Source: Siphonodentalium dalli (taxonomy: Eukaryota > Mollusca > Scaphopoda > Gadilida > Siphonodentaliidae). From it: a stretch of DNA of 64,000 nt. Under the pieces are notes generated by a model, which worked only from the letters and a program-made list of their open reading frames with translations, was not told the origin of the DNA and ran no database searches. Of the stretch, positions 34,549 through 49,200 are shown piece after piece. The stretch lies in the NCBI GenBank assembly GCA_032622095.1, contig CP136063.1, forward strand, positions 92,479,980-92,543,979. The letters are read 5' to 3'. The position numbers were made by a program, and so were the translations under genes. Position 1 is the stretch's first letter; every line of letters starts with the position of its first letter.

Positions 34549-34661
34549 CTGGATTAACTGTAGGAACAAAGAAATCGAACATCTCGGTAATTTTCTCGAT
34601 GCATGTGTCTAGGATTTCAATAGTTTTGGCTTTGTCCATCAGTAAACTAGATACACATGTT

Positions 34662-35079
34662 GTCTCAAATAAATGTGAGTTGCGTAAGTTATAATATATA
34701 GCATGCATAAATGCAAGTTATATTTCCTTGTCCAGCGCGAACACTGTCAATAAACAATCATAATCTCATCTTCTATAGCTGGGGACAGTATCACAGAAAA
34801 TTCTGACCAAGTTTCCTTGCCAAACAAACAGTTACATTGACTCCTTAACCACAGCAGAATTATGGGTAATGTCTCAAATAAATGTGAGTTGCGTAAGTTA
34901 TAATATATAGCATGCATAAATGCAAGTTATATTTCCTTGTCCAGCGCGAACACTGTCAATAAACAATCATAATCTCATCTTCTATAGCTGGGGACAGTAT
35001 CACAGAAAATTCTGACCAAGTTTCCTTGCCAAACAAACAGTTACATTGACTCCTTAAGTTAACCACAGCAGAATTATGG
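34662..35079. repeat. Tandem duplication of 209 bp
   Basis: GTCTCAAATAAATGTGAGTT begins at 34662 and again at 34871. The copies are almost identical through to GACTCCTTAA. The first copy ends in a scrap of the Tc1-like MITE (ACCACAGCAGAATTATGGGT), so the duplication arose after that MITE was in place. The second copy has a few extra bases at CTTAAGTTAACC. Confidence 0.88.
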
Positions 35080-35244
35080 GTAATTTTTCAGGATTTAGTC
35101 GGAAATATGACTTGTTGCCATTCATTGGAAAGCTCTCACTGAGAGCTTTCCAATGAATGCAACAAGCCATAATTCCGACTAAATCCTGAAAAATTACCCA
35201 TAATTCTGCTGTGGTTAAGGAGTCGATTATTTAGAGCATTACTG
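35038..35244. mobile_element. Tc1/mariner-like palindromic MITE (copy 9)
   Basis: The left end is shortened (CAGTTACATTGACTCC). The right end GAGCATTACTG is followed by TA. Hairpin intact. Confidence 0.8.
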
Positions 35245-35411
35245 TATATAGACAGAAAACAACATGCAACTTAATCAGGATTCTTTTATCGAACGAACTA
35301 CCTATGGTATTGGGATAAATGTGACTATATATACCATCTGAAACTAGTTCAATACAAGGTGTGAAATTCTGACATAAGTTCTGTATCTATTTCACACCCT
35401 AGTATCGAGTA

Positions 35412-35803
35412 AGCAAGTCTGAGTTTAGCGTGCCTGTCATTTACAGAATGAGGTCGCCAGAGGGTGAATTTAGTGACTCTATCACGCATAGGGACCTCAT
35501 TCTGCTAGGCCTCATCTTCCCTGGAAAGTTTCTTTATTATCAGATTTCTATAGAAACTTCTTCACATAGATTCTATTTCTTTCCCAAATTGGCAGACAAC
35601 ACATTGCATAATTGAGGTTCCCAATGTGTGTACATCACAATATTCTCCATTTGGGATTTTCAATCTGAGTCTATATCTCCCATAGCAGTTGAGGCCCCCA
35701 GAGGGTGAATTTAGTGATGCTAGCCCAATATGCGGGATAGAGTCACTAAATTTAGGGACCTAATTCTGCAAATGACAGGCACACTAAACTCAGACTTGCA
35801 AGT
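35412..35803. mobile_element. Composite double-palindrome MITE, deleted copy
   Basis: CAAGTCTGAGTTTAGCGTGC to GCACACTAAACTCAGACTTG. The left palindrome has lost part of its right arm. The middle matches 12560-12770. Confidence 0.82.
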
Positions 35804-37715
35804 AAGCCCAATCCATGAGTTACTTTAATACTATAATAATAGTGATACTATAATTACCATTATACATATATCAACAGAGTTCATACTGTTGGTGGCCAAA
35901 AATTATCAAGACTATAATTTGGTATGTAGGCCTACTTTGATCCCGGGAACAATATGGTCAGGTCCAATTTCACGTATGACTGTGTCCTTGACCTTGACCC
36001 CCCTCATATATACTCAAATAGGCATGATCTGTATATTCTGCCCAGATGGAGGTGATCACAAAGAAATCCCTAAATAGCCCAGATGAAGTCGGGCATATCA
36101 GCTAGTAGGTTATAATTTAGAAATAAAAGTTACCAAATTATGAATTTCCCCATGAAAATATACTTATAACATAGTATAATGTTAGTATGAATGTGGTGTT
36201 ACCCACAAAACTTTGTGTGAACTGAGCATTTGTTTATATACAGCACATAAAAGGTGTGCGATAAACAAAACACTCAATACTGTGGCAATGTTTTTGGGAA
36301 AATCTTGAGTGGCGAGGATTAGTGAGCGCTTTATCGGTATATGTTGTAAACAAAATGGTGTCAATTTCAACCAAAGTTCTAATGGTGGGATCTCCCCGGT
36401 ATTGAGTGTTTTTCATATCCTGCACTCTTTACCAACTATACTGTATCATAATATGGCTTTTGTTTACTAACAAGGCATACGATCTTGACAATAACAAACT
36501 CTTTATGCAATATTTATCATTGGTATAAGAAGAAAATCTAGTCTATATTTTAACATTCTTTCTGTTTATGGTGGTTTTAACAGGTGTGACCTTTTTAAAT
36601 GGCAATACCTATTGCGAAGGTATCTGTATCTTTAAAGATACTGATAACATGTAATCAGTAGTTGCACGCCTGTGTATGGATAACAATTTATCAAACGTCA
36701 TGCTTACTTATCAAAACAATGAATTGATTAGCTGCTAGAGCAGTGTACTTTCAACAATACTTTACTTATATTTTGTTTAAAATAAGACATTGTAGGCGAA
36801 TGAGTGCTCATTTATATTGATATACATGTATGTCAGGGTAATTTCCAGGCCAGTTTTGGTAACAGGTATGGGCGTCCAAACTCCAGGCGCCCAAAAAACA
36901 GTTAGAAAGAAGAAAAATTCCTCAGATAATTAGTTTTTTGACCATTATTACTAGAAAACAAACACACCTAACACTAAATCATCAAATAAAGCAATAAATT
37001 GTCATTTTATGGCAGTATGTACATGTAGTTCAAGGGGAGGCCACCCCATACCCTCCCCAACTTAGGGCTGCGGCCTTCGGATATGACTTTGGCATATAAA
37101 CAGTTGTCCCCAAATAATTACTGGAAACTACACTGATGTATGTACATTGCCTGTTAGACCGATTTCAGTTTTTGCAGTTCCCCTTTCCATTATCACTTTG
37201 GTCCGACTAAAAATTGATCAGTTATTTTAGGGTGTGTTTATTTAATTTTCGGTTTTCTTGATGATCCCATTTTTCAATTTTTCAATTAGGCCAACGTTTC
37301 TGGGCACATAAAATTCATAAATGGCCAACATATTGGCCAAAAGAATTTTCCGGTCAGCGAGAACCTGGTACATCAATGCAAGGCACAACTGCTATCAATC
37401 AACATGAAATATTTCCGGCATGTATTCAACTGTGGGAGACACTTTTATGTGCTCAATGACATGATACTGTTGTATAAATTTGATTTTTGCTTACAGCTGT
37501 GGAAAAGATTGTATCAGTGTAAGACTATGGTCATCAACTGGAATAACTTTATTTATACATATTCCATGATTCAAAATATGTACTGTGCTTTAAAAAGTTC
37601 ATATCTATTGCCCAATAAGCTATAATTCATAATTGATATGTCTTTTTCAGCCCCTTATATGCATTTAATAGTTCAGTTTTCTGTAGAGTTTTCAAGAATG
37701 TGACAAATAGGAATA
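35804..37715. other. No gene; some shared repeat blocks
   Basis: 36268-36410 carries AACACTCAATACTG and its inverse CGGTATTGAGTGTT, flanking a block (GGTATATGTTGTAAACAA) also found near 48860. 36452-36535 (ATGGCTTTTGTTTAC, CTTGACAATAACA) recurs at 55607-55697. No coding block seen. Confidence 0.5.
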
Positions 37716-37848
37716 CAGTAGTGCCCTAAATAATCGACTCCTTAACCACAGCAGAATTATGGGTAATTTTTCAGGATTCACTCGGAAATATGGCTTGTTG
37801 CCATTCGTCGGAAAGCTCTCACTGAGTCGATTATTTAGGGCATTACTG
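37716..37848. mobile_element. Tc1/mariner-like MITE (copy 10), deletion derivative
   Basis: CAGTAGTGCCCTAAATAATC to GGGCATTACTG with TA on both sides. Most of the right arm is deleted, from CTCACTGAG directly to TCGATTATTTAGG. Confidence 0.87.
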
Positions 37849-38818
37849 TATATGATATGGTGATGTTTAATATCATGAACAATAAAGCAGTTGGATTCTC
37901 AGGAATGCAGTGATTGGTTTTATCTTGACCAGCAGAACAAATTTCACTGAAGGCTTCAAGCAAAATTCTTATATAATTTAATTAACATGTACTCACCAAT
38001 CTGTATTTACATATACCCAAACATTCATAAATAACAGCTCCAAAACAGAGAAGGCATTTCTTAATCAATTTCATAAATATTCTTAAAATTTGGAATAATG
38101 AATCCAAATCTGTTTAAAAGAATGATTTTTTTTCAAGTTTGCATCCTAAAAAACAATATAATTTTCCAAATCAAACAATTCAATAAAAAGTTCGGGAAAT
38201 CAAAGATTAATTACTAACTATATTTTTTTTAATACTTCTAGCAATTTGTGGATGCAAAATACATTTTACTCAAATTTATTTTAAAATTGCAAATCATTTG
38301 TGGTTCTCAATCAACATACCAGAGAAATTATAAACTATTTGGTTATAAAATGCATTCCTTGTTCTGGAACAAGCATACAATGGCCATAAAAACTCATTCC
38401 TTAGTCATGGATTCCACACAAGTTTTTGCTTTACAGAAATGTCAAATTCCAAATTGTGGTATCAACATTAAACCACATAATGAAATCAAAGAGATAGGTT
38501 CCTAAATTTGAATAAATATAAAATGTTGTTCAGGTAATAATACTTGATGCTGGCTTTTGTTAATAATTACTCAGCACTCATCATGATAACTTATGTGTGA
38601 AAAACTCCAGCTCAATTCCTTTGATTTCAATTACATGGTGATTAACATACATTACATCATATCTTACCAGCACACATTGTACCGTCGGTGGGACCATATA
38701 ATTATTTGATTATAATCATACTCAAGAGATTGAGAGTAGATTGATAAACATACACAAAAAAGTAAAATATTTTGACTGAAAAAGGCAGGAATGATTTTAA
38801 ATGGCCTGTACTAGGATT
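37849..38818. other. No gene; downstream of RNF11
   Basis: AT-rich. An 85-aa ORF at 38248-38505 has no recognisable motif and low-complexity surroundings; I do not call it. Confidence 0.45.
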
Positions 38819-38824
38819 TTTATT
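38819..38824 (-). promoter_or_regulatory. Candidate RNF11 poly(A) signal
   Basis: AATAAA on the minus strand, about 100 bp beyond the stop codon, a plausible distance for a short 3' UTR. Confidence 0.45.
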
Positions 38825-38925
38825 GCAGCAAATTCTCTAAGATCTCTATCAAAGTGAGACATCTCTATCTTTCACAGCCGTATTCACAGCACCTTACAAA
38901 AATAGTTCTCTTGCATCCAATGGCC

Positions 38926-39097
38926 TTAATTGGTCTCGTAGGTGCTAAGTAAAGCCGCATCAACAGGCTCCATACAAGAGGGACAGGTGAATGACCGAAC
39001 AAGCCAATCATCTATACAGTCTTTATGATAAGTGTGCATACACGGTAGGAATCGCAGCATATCTCCAAATAGGAATTCACCCATACATATCACACAT
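38926..39097 (-). CDS. RNF11: RNF11 coding exon 3 (RING-H2 domain and stop)
   Basis: Encodes the last base of codon 88 and residues 89-144. It starts after the acceptor TTCTTTCCAG. It holds all eight zinc ligands. T125 in RSFT corresponds to the vertebrate Akt site region. Confidence 0.97.
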
Positions 39098-42000
39098 CTG
39101 GAAAGAAGAATAACACAACTTTGAGTACATAAATACATGCATATGGTATACCAACATTAGAATACCTTAAAGGTACCCAATCCGATCAGATGCTCCTAAA
39201 TTACTATTTCTTTGGCTTCGGGGGTAAAAAATATTTGATTCAATTCGAGGAACACATCCATCAAAGCTCAGAGTGATCAGATATAAAAATTTTTGAAGTT
39301 TGTTATTTGGTAATAATAACCACTTGATTTTAGAGTTATCCATGTTCATCCACAAGACTGCCTGTTAGACCACGTGTTTCTGGGCCACTTATTACTGCAG
39401 ATCTCGAGAAATAACAAACTTCAAAATCGATATCTGATCACTCTGAGCTTTGATGGGTGGGTTCCTTGACTCAAATCAAATATTTTTACCCCTGAAGCCA
39501 AAGAAATACATGTAGTAATTTAGGAGTGTCTGATTGGATTGAGTAACTTTAATTTGTGAATCATGCTGCCAATTCGAATCGATCATAGGATTGAAATATT
39601 GTCGAATCACCCTTCTTGTCAATCTTGTGGGTGAAAAAGAACACGAAGTTGAAGATGTCATGTTCTAAATAAAAATTTAACTAGGTCTATCAGAATTACG
39701 CCTGTCATTTTAGTGAGGCTCGCTGTTTTTGTCTTGCTGCATAGATTTGTACCATACCTCCCAACGACGTGACATTAACAGTGTATTTCTCACCTGATTG
39801 CCCAAATGTATCTTATTGTATTTTCATTGGAAATATTGAAATCATTTTAAGAAAACAATCATGACTAATCAGACAAAGAGATATGTTTGTCTAGACAGCA
39901 TCTCAGAATAGTTTGATTTCTTAGTAAAACTATGGTGCAATATTAAAATTTATACAAAAATAATCACAAGTAGTTTTTTGTCAATCTTGGAGATTAAAAT
40001 ACAAAAAATAAAATGTCAATCCAGTATACCCCACATTTTTCTTCGAAAAGTGGAGGCATAATAAACAAATACTACCGGTACATGGAATGTAAAATAATCA
40101 CAACATCTGGAAACTTATTTTCCAGCCTAAAATTTGCATCTGTTGAAATTTTTAAAACTCAGACCAAGATTGAGGTGAGGCTTGGTTTATATGGCCAGCA
40201 GTCAATGTCTGACTATATTCCCACCTGCACCCATGTGCTTACGGTATGACATGTCCACTATCATTAATATCACTCACTCTTTGACTTTTTTGTGACAACC
40301 ATCATAAACCCCGGTAGGAAGGTGGTGAATGAGACCCAGCCGCTTGGCTATTTTGATCTGTTCATCTTCTGTTAGCTGATTAGCTGGCCGGCTTATATTT
40401 GGCGATGGGTGGTACATTGGTTGTCTCCCCTGAAATATTTCAACAAATGAGAATTCAACAGTCATATTGAGTACATATAATGTAGACATGTGCACAGGTT
40501 TTGTTTATGATATTTTAATACCATTCCAAATACTTAAAATCTGAAAATTGCCAGTACATGTATCTTGTTTAGCTGTTGGTAACATCAAAGTGCTTACTAT
40601 TTATACCCTGCACTGAGTTGATTCATGTAACATGCACAGGTATACATGTAATTGATATATGTTGGCATATATTCTCGGTGATGATTGAAAACGAGAAAGA
40701 AGAAGAGTGCCAACCTCAATTTTGTCCGTGGTTGCCATGGTAACTGATTTTCAAAATGGCTGCCAAAATCCCATCTGTGGGTCGAAATTGGAGGTCAAAT
40801 GCTTGTTTTTCTAATCAAATTTAATGGAAACTTGAATTACCAGTATTTGATAACTTTAGTGTAAATGGGTGTATATGCTGTTCAAACAAGAGTTGCTGAA
40901 CATGGGATCTAAAATGGCTACCAATATGGTCACCATTTAACGTAAAATGACCATAATTAAATTATTTCCATTGTGTATTTCAGTAACTTGTACACACATC
41001 AGTTGATTCTATTCATATTTGGTATATTGATTTTTCATATCAATATCTGTATGGAGTTTGAAAACCAGGTTTATCCGATACTTTTTACCTGTGTTATGGC
41101 CATAGGTTGTCTATTTTTAGCATTTCTTCTTAATTGTCACGTCAATAGTGTGTGTTAGTCATAACAGCAATCCCCATCATAATGCACAAAAATTGAAGCG
41201 CCATGTTCAATTTGAGATATGATGCACTTAATTTAATATGACCATTGTTTACATTTGATGATATTTAGTTCATACAATCACAATTTTAAATAATACTTTT
41301 TGTAGTATTTATGCCAATATATGTACATACTCCTTTAAAATTAAATCAATTGATTTTTTGCCAAGCTTTTAAAAACAAGACAGTCAATGACTGTGGGGTC
41401 GCTCACCAGCCTGCAAAGACTTATAAGACTGGGACTCTGGAGTCCACAACAGTCAGAACTTTTCATAATCACTTTAAAAGAAATAGATTTAAACAGGATA
41501 TGTGGCTAGAGAGACTTCAAGTATGTAGATTGGTGAAAATCCACCTTGAAATTACCAACTGTACACTACTGATCACCCCTCTCCTCCAGCTCAACAAGTC
41601 CCCTCCCGACCGGGCTCCAGACTCCCAAGTCTTAGGTTGGAATTTCACAACCGACACCTCAAACTTTCTCAATTGTTGGAAATTTCCAATCTCACAAGCG
41701 CCTTTTTCTAAAACCATTTAGACATGTTTGAAGCCCAATTATCCATGGACCCAAAACACAATACATGTATGTCAGATTAATCAGTCAGGTGGTTCCAAGG
41801 TAGATGTTTTAATGAATTTGGTATTTCAATGATTTTATTAGACACAAAAGTGTTAACTCCCCATAGCCCGCCATTTCTTGACAGGTTGACCTCATTTTAA
41901 CAAATCTTAATCTCAGTCACTAAAGGATCCTCCTGATTCCTCCATACTATATGTAAGCTAAATAGTCCAACCTCTCTTGAGAAGACAAATTTAAGACTTA

Positions 42001-43260
42001 CTATAGAGACACATACATGTAGTTATGTCCCTGGTCCCACCCTATTTAACCTGGTGACCCCATCTGAATAAATTTGAATCCTAGACACCAAAGAACCCTT
42101 CATACATATCATAAATATCAGTAAAATAGACCTGATGGTCCTTGTGAAGGAAACATATTAAGAGGGAAACTGTTCGTCGCTTGGCCCCTATTTAACCAGG
42201 TGACCCCATTTTAAAATATCTGAATTGCAGTCAAGGAAGAACATTCCATGCTATATAAGCCAACTAGTTCTTGCAAACATATTTTAAGAATTACTATGTA
42301 GTGAAATAGTTAAGTCTCTGGCTCTGCCCTTATTTGACTTTGTGATCCCATTTTCACAAATCTGTCACCCAAGGTAATTTCATACCAAATATAAGCAAAA
42401 TAGGCCATTTGATTCTTGCATAGAAGACATATCATGAATTACCATGGAGAAAAAGAGTAATGTAGCTGGCCTTGCACCTACTTGACCTGGTGACCCTGAT
42501 TGAACAAATCTGAATCACAATCACCAAAGGAGTAAGCCTGCAAATAGCTTGTCTGTTCCTAGATTGTATGTGCCTGGTCTCAAGCAACACAATGTATATT
42601 ATACAATCAAGCCTTGAAATAGTGTGATAGTGTGTCTGTCATTTTCAGAATAAGGTCTCCAGAGGGTGAATTTAGTGACGCTATCCCGCACAGCGGGCTA
42701 GCATCACTAAATTCACCCTCTGGGGACCTCATTCTGCTAAGGCCCTCAACTGCTATGGCATACCTAGGATAAGATTGAAGTTCCCCAGTTGAAGTCGGTG
42801 ATGTTCACCCATTGGGCACTATTAGGGGATATAGAAACACCCTAGAAGGGAAATGTAACTAACAACAATGTTAATTTGATACTATAGATACTTCCCAGAA
42901 GATGAGGCCTAAGCAGAATGAGGTCTCCAGAGGGTGAATTTGGTATGCTAGGCTGCTGTGCGGGATAACATCACTAAATTCACCCTCTGGGGACCTCATT
43001 CTGCAAATGACAGTCATGCTATTTGCCCTGATTTGAACAATACATGATAGATTGGGAATTAATGACTTCTAGCAGATCTCCAGGGAATGTTTATAAAAAT
43101 GTCAGATTTCACTTGACATGATTGTGTAGGCATACCCAGCATACAGTTACAGCCAAAGTAAATGCTTCTTATTAATGATTCTCTGTCAAGAATTTGAGTA
43201 AATTTTATTTTTGGGACCAGGCCCGGGTGGCAGAAGCAGTGAACTCGAGTGAAGGGCCAG

Positions 43261-43293
<33 letters not shown>

Positions 43294-46200
43294 ACCTTCA
43301 GAAATGTAATGGCATTAGTTTTTCAATTTTCAAAAAATGTTAAACAATATATATATATATTATTGACCATGGAGTTAAATACAATTTTTTAATAAAAAAA
43401 AACAATTCCACATTTAAAAAATAATATTCTTTTATTTTTTAATATATCATTTCTTTTCTTTTCTTTTCTTTTTTGGTTAAAGAGTTGATTCTGAATTTTT
43501 TTTGAATGAGTTATGTCCCTGGTCCCACCCACATTTGACCCAGTGATCTCATTTGAACAAATCTGAACCCCAGTCACCCAAGGATTCTTCATACCAAATA
43601 TGAACCCATTTGGCCTGATGGTATTTGAGAAGATGTTTAAAAGAATTACTATGGAGGGAAAGAGTTATGGCCCTGGATTCTCAACTAATCAATCTTAATG
43701 TGATTCACCTAGGGAACATCCACACCAAATATGAACCCATTCGGCCTTATAGTTCTGGAAAATAAGTCGTTCTAAGAATTACTATGAAGGAATAGAGTTG
43801 TGGCCCTGCTGTCTCAACTAATTGACCTGGTGACCTCATTTGAACAAATCTGAATGTGGTTCACCTAGGGAACATCCACACCAAATATGAACCCGTTCCG
43901 TCTTACAGTTTTGGCGGAGAAGATGATTCTTGACGGACGGACAGACGGATGGACAGACGGACGAGGAGTGATGACTATAGCTCCACCGGAGACTTCGTCT
44001 CAGGTGAGCTAAAAACTTGACTTACGCTTTGGCGAGGTCAGTAGACGGTTGGACGTCAGGTTGTCTGGGCGCGAGACTGTTAGTGCGATAACTCAAACAA
44101 ACGTCAACCGATATAATTGATATGGGTCTGTTGCAACAATATCTCGCTTGAGTTCTAAAACTGGGTTTGTCTAATCTTTTATACAAGAATTATGTGCTTT
44201 AGTTTGTCTATTTTTAGCATTACTGTTAGTGCGATAACTCAAACAAACTTTGACCGATTTCAAAGATATTAGGCATATGAGTCTAGGATCACCTCCAGAT
44301 GGGAGCTGTCAAATTTTGAACTATTATCGATGAAAAACATGGCTGCAGGCAGCCATCTTGAATTTTACTCTTTGCATCACTAAATCCTTTAGCACACCAT
44401 ACAGAGCATATACCTCATCCGGTCATCACCAAACTTCATATGGATCCTCCGGTGACCTCTAGATGGGTGCTCACAATTTTTACCGAATTCTTGCCATTAA
44501 TCAATTAGCACACCTTACAGGTCACATTTCTCATCCAATCATCACCAAATCTGCAGGGAGACAGTCAATGACTGTGTGGTCGCTCACCAGACTGCAAAGA
44601 CTGATAAGACTGGGACTCTGGAGACCACAACAGTCAGAACTTTTCATAATCACTTTAAAAGAAGTAGATATCTAAAGAGTTAAATCTAAAAAAAAAATTT
44701 GGAGTTATGTCCCTGGCCACACCCACATTTGACCCAGTGACCTGATTTGAACAAATCTGAACCCCAGTCACCCAAGGATCCTTCATACCAAATATGAACC
44801 CATATAGCCTGATGGTATTTGAGAAGAAGTCACTTTAAGAATACTATGGAGGGAAAGAGTTATGGCCCTGGCTTCGCAACTATTTCAAGTGAACTCATTT
44901 CATCCACACCAAATATGAAACCATTCGGTCTTATTGTTCTGAAGAAGATGTTTAAAAGAATTACTATGGTGGGAAAGAGTTATGGCCCTGGCTTCGCAAC
45001 TATTTGATCCAGTGACCGCATTTGAACAAATCTGAATGAGAATCACCTAGGGAACATCCACACCAAATATGAACCCATTTGATCTTATGGTTCCAGAGGA
45101 GAAGATGTTCAAATAATTGTTGTTCGACGGATGGACGGACGAGGAGTGATGACTATAGCTCCGCCGGAGCACAGGTAGGGTGGCTGGTTGATAATTAAAT
45201 CTCTTATCTCCGCCCCTATTTGAACAAACGTGAATCCCCATCTATGAGATCCATTCATTTGGTAATTTCAGACATTAGATTTTAAGAGTTGAACTGAACT
45301 GATTTTCCTAAAATGACCCTAAATCTGAAAAATCTAAACCCCAGTCACAGGACCCTCCATACCAAACATAAGCTATATAGTCCAGATGGTTCTTGAGAAG
45401 AAATTGTTTTAAGAATTACTATGGAAGGAAAGAGTTATGGCCCTGACTTCTCACCTATTTGACCCGATGAACTCATTTGAACAATTCTGAATGTGATTCA
45501 CCTGGGGGACATCCACACCTAAATATATAAACCCATTTGGTCTTTAATATGTATCTGGAGAAGAAAACAATTGATGGAGGGATAGAGACATAATGACAGA
45601 TGGATGGATGGGAGAACAGTCTGACATAGAGACTGACAAATTCAATCCAATATACCCCCAAGTTTTCTTTGCAAAATCAGGGTATAATGAGTTCAACTGG
45701 ATACTGGTGGTTAAGAACATAATATTCGAACAGACAAGCCTGAACATAGTGTCTGACATTTGCAGAATGAGGTCCCCAAAGGGTGAATTTAATGACACAA
45801 TCCTGCAATGCAGGCTAGCATCACCAAATTCACCTCTGGGGACCTCATTCTGTGTAGGCCTCAACTGCTATGGGAGACATAGCATTAGATTGATGTTCTC
45901 CAGTTAAAGTTGGTGATGTGCACCCATTGGGCACCTCAATTATGCATTTTATATTCACAAATTAGGGGATATAGAAACTAAACAGAAAAAGTAAGTAAAA
46001 ATGTCAATTTAAGTGCCTATATACTTCCCAGAAGATGAGGCATAAGCAGAACGAGGACCCTGGCTAGTGTATTTGGTGATGCTAGACTGCTGTGCAGGGT
46101 AGCATAACTAAATTCACCCTCAGGGGACCTCATTCTGCAATTGCCAGACACACTAAATTCAGGTTAGAGAACAATAATTTGTTTTGATTTTATTTTAATA

Positions 46201-49200
46201 ACACACACTGCATGAGTGCTAGCTAAGCATTAGTTCACACCTGTCAGCCTGATAAACATCTCAATTGATGACTGTGTGTGTATTTATATTAACTCTCTCT
46301 CTGTCTGTAGCTAATACAATTGACTTAATCTGCTAGTGGGAGAGATCCTGTGAGTTAGGAGATGAGATAGGGTGGAATGCTGTTGGTTGGGGTTCTGGGT
46401 CATGTGGGGGAGGGTGATAATTTTTTTTTGGAATTATGGCCCTGGCTCCACCCCTATTTGACCCAGTGACCCCATTTGAACAAATCTGAACCCCAGTCAT
46501 TCAATGACCCCCCATACCAAATATAAACTAAATCGACATAATGGTTCTAGACAAGAAGTCGTTATAAGAATTACCAAGGAGGAATATAGTTATGGCCCTG
46601 GTTTCGCAACTATTTGACACAGTGACCTCATTTGAACAAATCTGAATGACAGTCACCTAGGGAACATCCACACCAAATATGATCAAAATGCAAAAATGAA
46701 ATTTTTTGGTTTTTAGAGTTATGTCCCTGGCTCTGCCCCTATTTGACCCAGTGACCCAATTTGAAAAAATCTGATTCTCAGTCACCCAAGGTCCCTCAGT
46801 ACCAAATATAAGCTAAATCGGGCCAATATTTTTTTAGAAGAAGTCATTGTAAGAATTACTATGAGTTATGCCCTGGTTTCTCAACTAATTGACCGGGTGA
46901 CCTCATTTGAACAAATCTGAACACCAGTTACACAAGGACCCTCCATACCAAATATTAGCTAAATCGGCACAATGGTTATGGACAAGAAGTTGTTGTAAGA
47001 ATTACTATGGAGGAATAGAGTTATGGCCCTGGTTTCGCAACTATTTGACCCAGTGACCTCATTAATAACAAATCTGAATGAGAGTCACCTAGGGAACATC
47101 CACACCAAATATGAACCAATTCGGTATGATGGTTTCAGAGGAGAAGATGTTTTTAAAAAAGTTGACGGACGGACGAGGAGTGATGACTATAGCTCCACCG
47201 GAGACTTCGTCACAGGTGAGCTAAAAACATTTCCACCAGCAGCCATCTTGGATTTCAAATGTGAATCCATCAGCACAACCTGCAGCCACATTTATTGGAG
47301 AATTGTTTTGAAAATTTACAGGCTTGTTTTGATCACCTCTAGATGGGAGCTTCAAATTTGAAAGATTTTTGATAAAAAACATGGCCGCTGGCAGCCATCT
47401 TGTTTTACATGAGTTATAGCCCTTACATGTAGTTCTGAGTTATGGTTCTTTAGTTCATCCATTTTTAGTGATTCGAGGTCAGACAGATGCACTCTTATGG
47501 GCCAAAAAAAACTTGAGCATAGCTGACCTGAGATGTTTTCTTTGATAAAACATCAATTCTCATTAGTACTAGTAGTTGTTATTCAGTAAATCTTTTGTTT
47601 CATTTCAACAATGCGAGTTAGAACATAACAGCACCTTGCCAATGTAATGACGCCAGAATTTAATTCTCTCATATAATGAAAGTGTCAATGACACTGCAGC
47701 TCAACTTGGAAAGGGAATAATTTCATGTGTTACAGTCAATGGAGTGATTCGGAATGTGGAAAGTTGAAAGGTTACATATAGTTATGCAAAGAGTAAAACC
47801 CAATATGGCCTCTGGCAGCCATGTTGTTTTGCCGAATTTACATGTCAATGTTAACTTCCACGACAAATCTCATGATGATCAGACCAACACTCCGACCTAT
47901 AGTCTGTGCAAATGGAATGAATTTTGAATTCCAAGATGGCTGCTGGCAGCCATGTTTTTTTCCCTAATGACCCGAAAATGACTCGTTCCCATGCCAAAAA
48001 ATTTAGTCATGCAAAGAGTAAAATCAATGAAAGTGTCAATGACACTGCAGCCAAAGGATTTAGTCATGCAAAGAATAAAATCCAAGATGGCTGCTAGTGG
48101 CCATGTATTTTGGCCGAACGACCCCAAAATGACTCGTCCCCATAACTAAATTCACCCTCTGGGGACCTCATTCTGCAAATGTCAGACACACTAAATTCAG
48201 GTTTGAGAACAATAATTTGTTTTGATTTTATTTTAATAACACACTGGCAGGAGTGCTAGCTATTGCTTGTCACCAATTTGTTCTAGGTTCACCTCAAAAT
48301 CAAGTCTCAATGATCAGACTAAAAGTGTCCTAATAGCTTGAACATAGGGAAAAATACCTACAACAATAATTTTGTCATAAAATTTTAATGAAAGTTTTAT
48401 ATATAGTCACTAGGCTATATAAGACAGTTAAATTAGGTCTTGTCGAAAAATATATGCCTACTCTCCCGGCTGTTATAGAAATGACTAAGTCTACCAGCTA
48501 CACTTCTATAGCTATGCCTTAATTAATCAACCCCCTTAATGGGATTGTAGTAGGGTCCTGCGATTATTCGATTTGAGATTAGATTCGAAAGTCAAATTTG
48601 ATTCGAATTTGAGTCGAATTTTCCTGCTCGAAATTTCGAATATACACTGACGAAAAAGTAGGCTGTTTACGGACAAGGACACGAGTCCATCTTAGCTGTT
48701 TCTGTGCCATTTAATTCCCGAAAATTATGAATATATGCACCTTATAATTCTTATTGTACATGCTATTAAATATAATTAATTAGCCACTATAGGATGACTA
48801 AATAAGTCATGGCAGTCAAATTCAACACCAAAATCTTGAGTTGCGGGCGCTATAACGGTATGTTGTAAACAACATGGTGGCAGTTTTAACCAAAGATCAC
48901 TCATATTGACGGACAAGCTGCAACCATGTTATTTTTAATGTTTTAGGTATGGTAATGAAGAAAAATTATGATAGCAAGAACAAATTTGTAGCCTTCTTTG
49001 TTTTTTTTTGCGATTTTTTGGGCATTTTTCTACGTTTTTAGCCCAAATTTTTCAATTTGTAACCATTTAATTTTAGTATGATTTTGGTGATTAAGTTGAA
49101 TAGTAATTGTGTTAATAATGTTAAATAACTAATCGTGCTAAACAAAATTGAAGAATTTCAATTTTTTTATTTTTTTTTACGCAAAATCGGACAAATTGCT

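Noticed and set aside
38248-38505. 85-aa ORF downstream of RNF11
   Set aside because: No motif, AT-driven composition, no splice-compatible neighbours. Likely chance.
41311-41721. 136-aa ORF in RNF11 intron 1
   Set aside because: It crosses an interspersed repeat also present at 44560, has no recognisable motif, and an antisense ORF covers its end.
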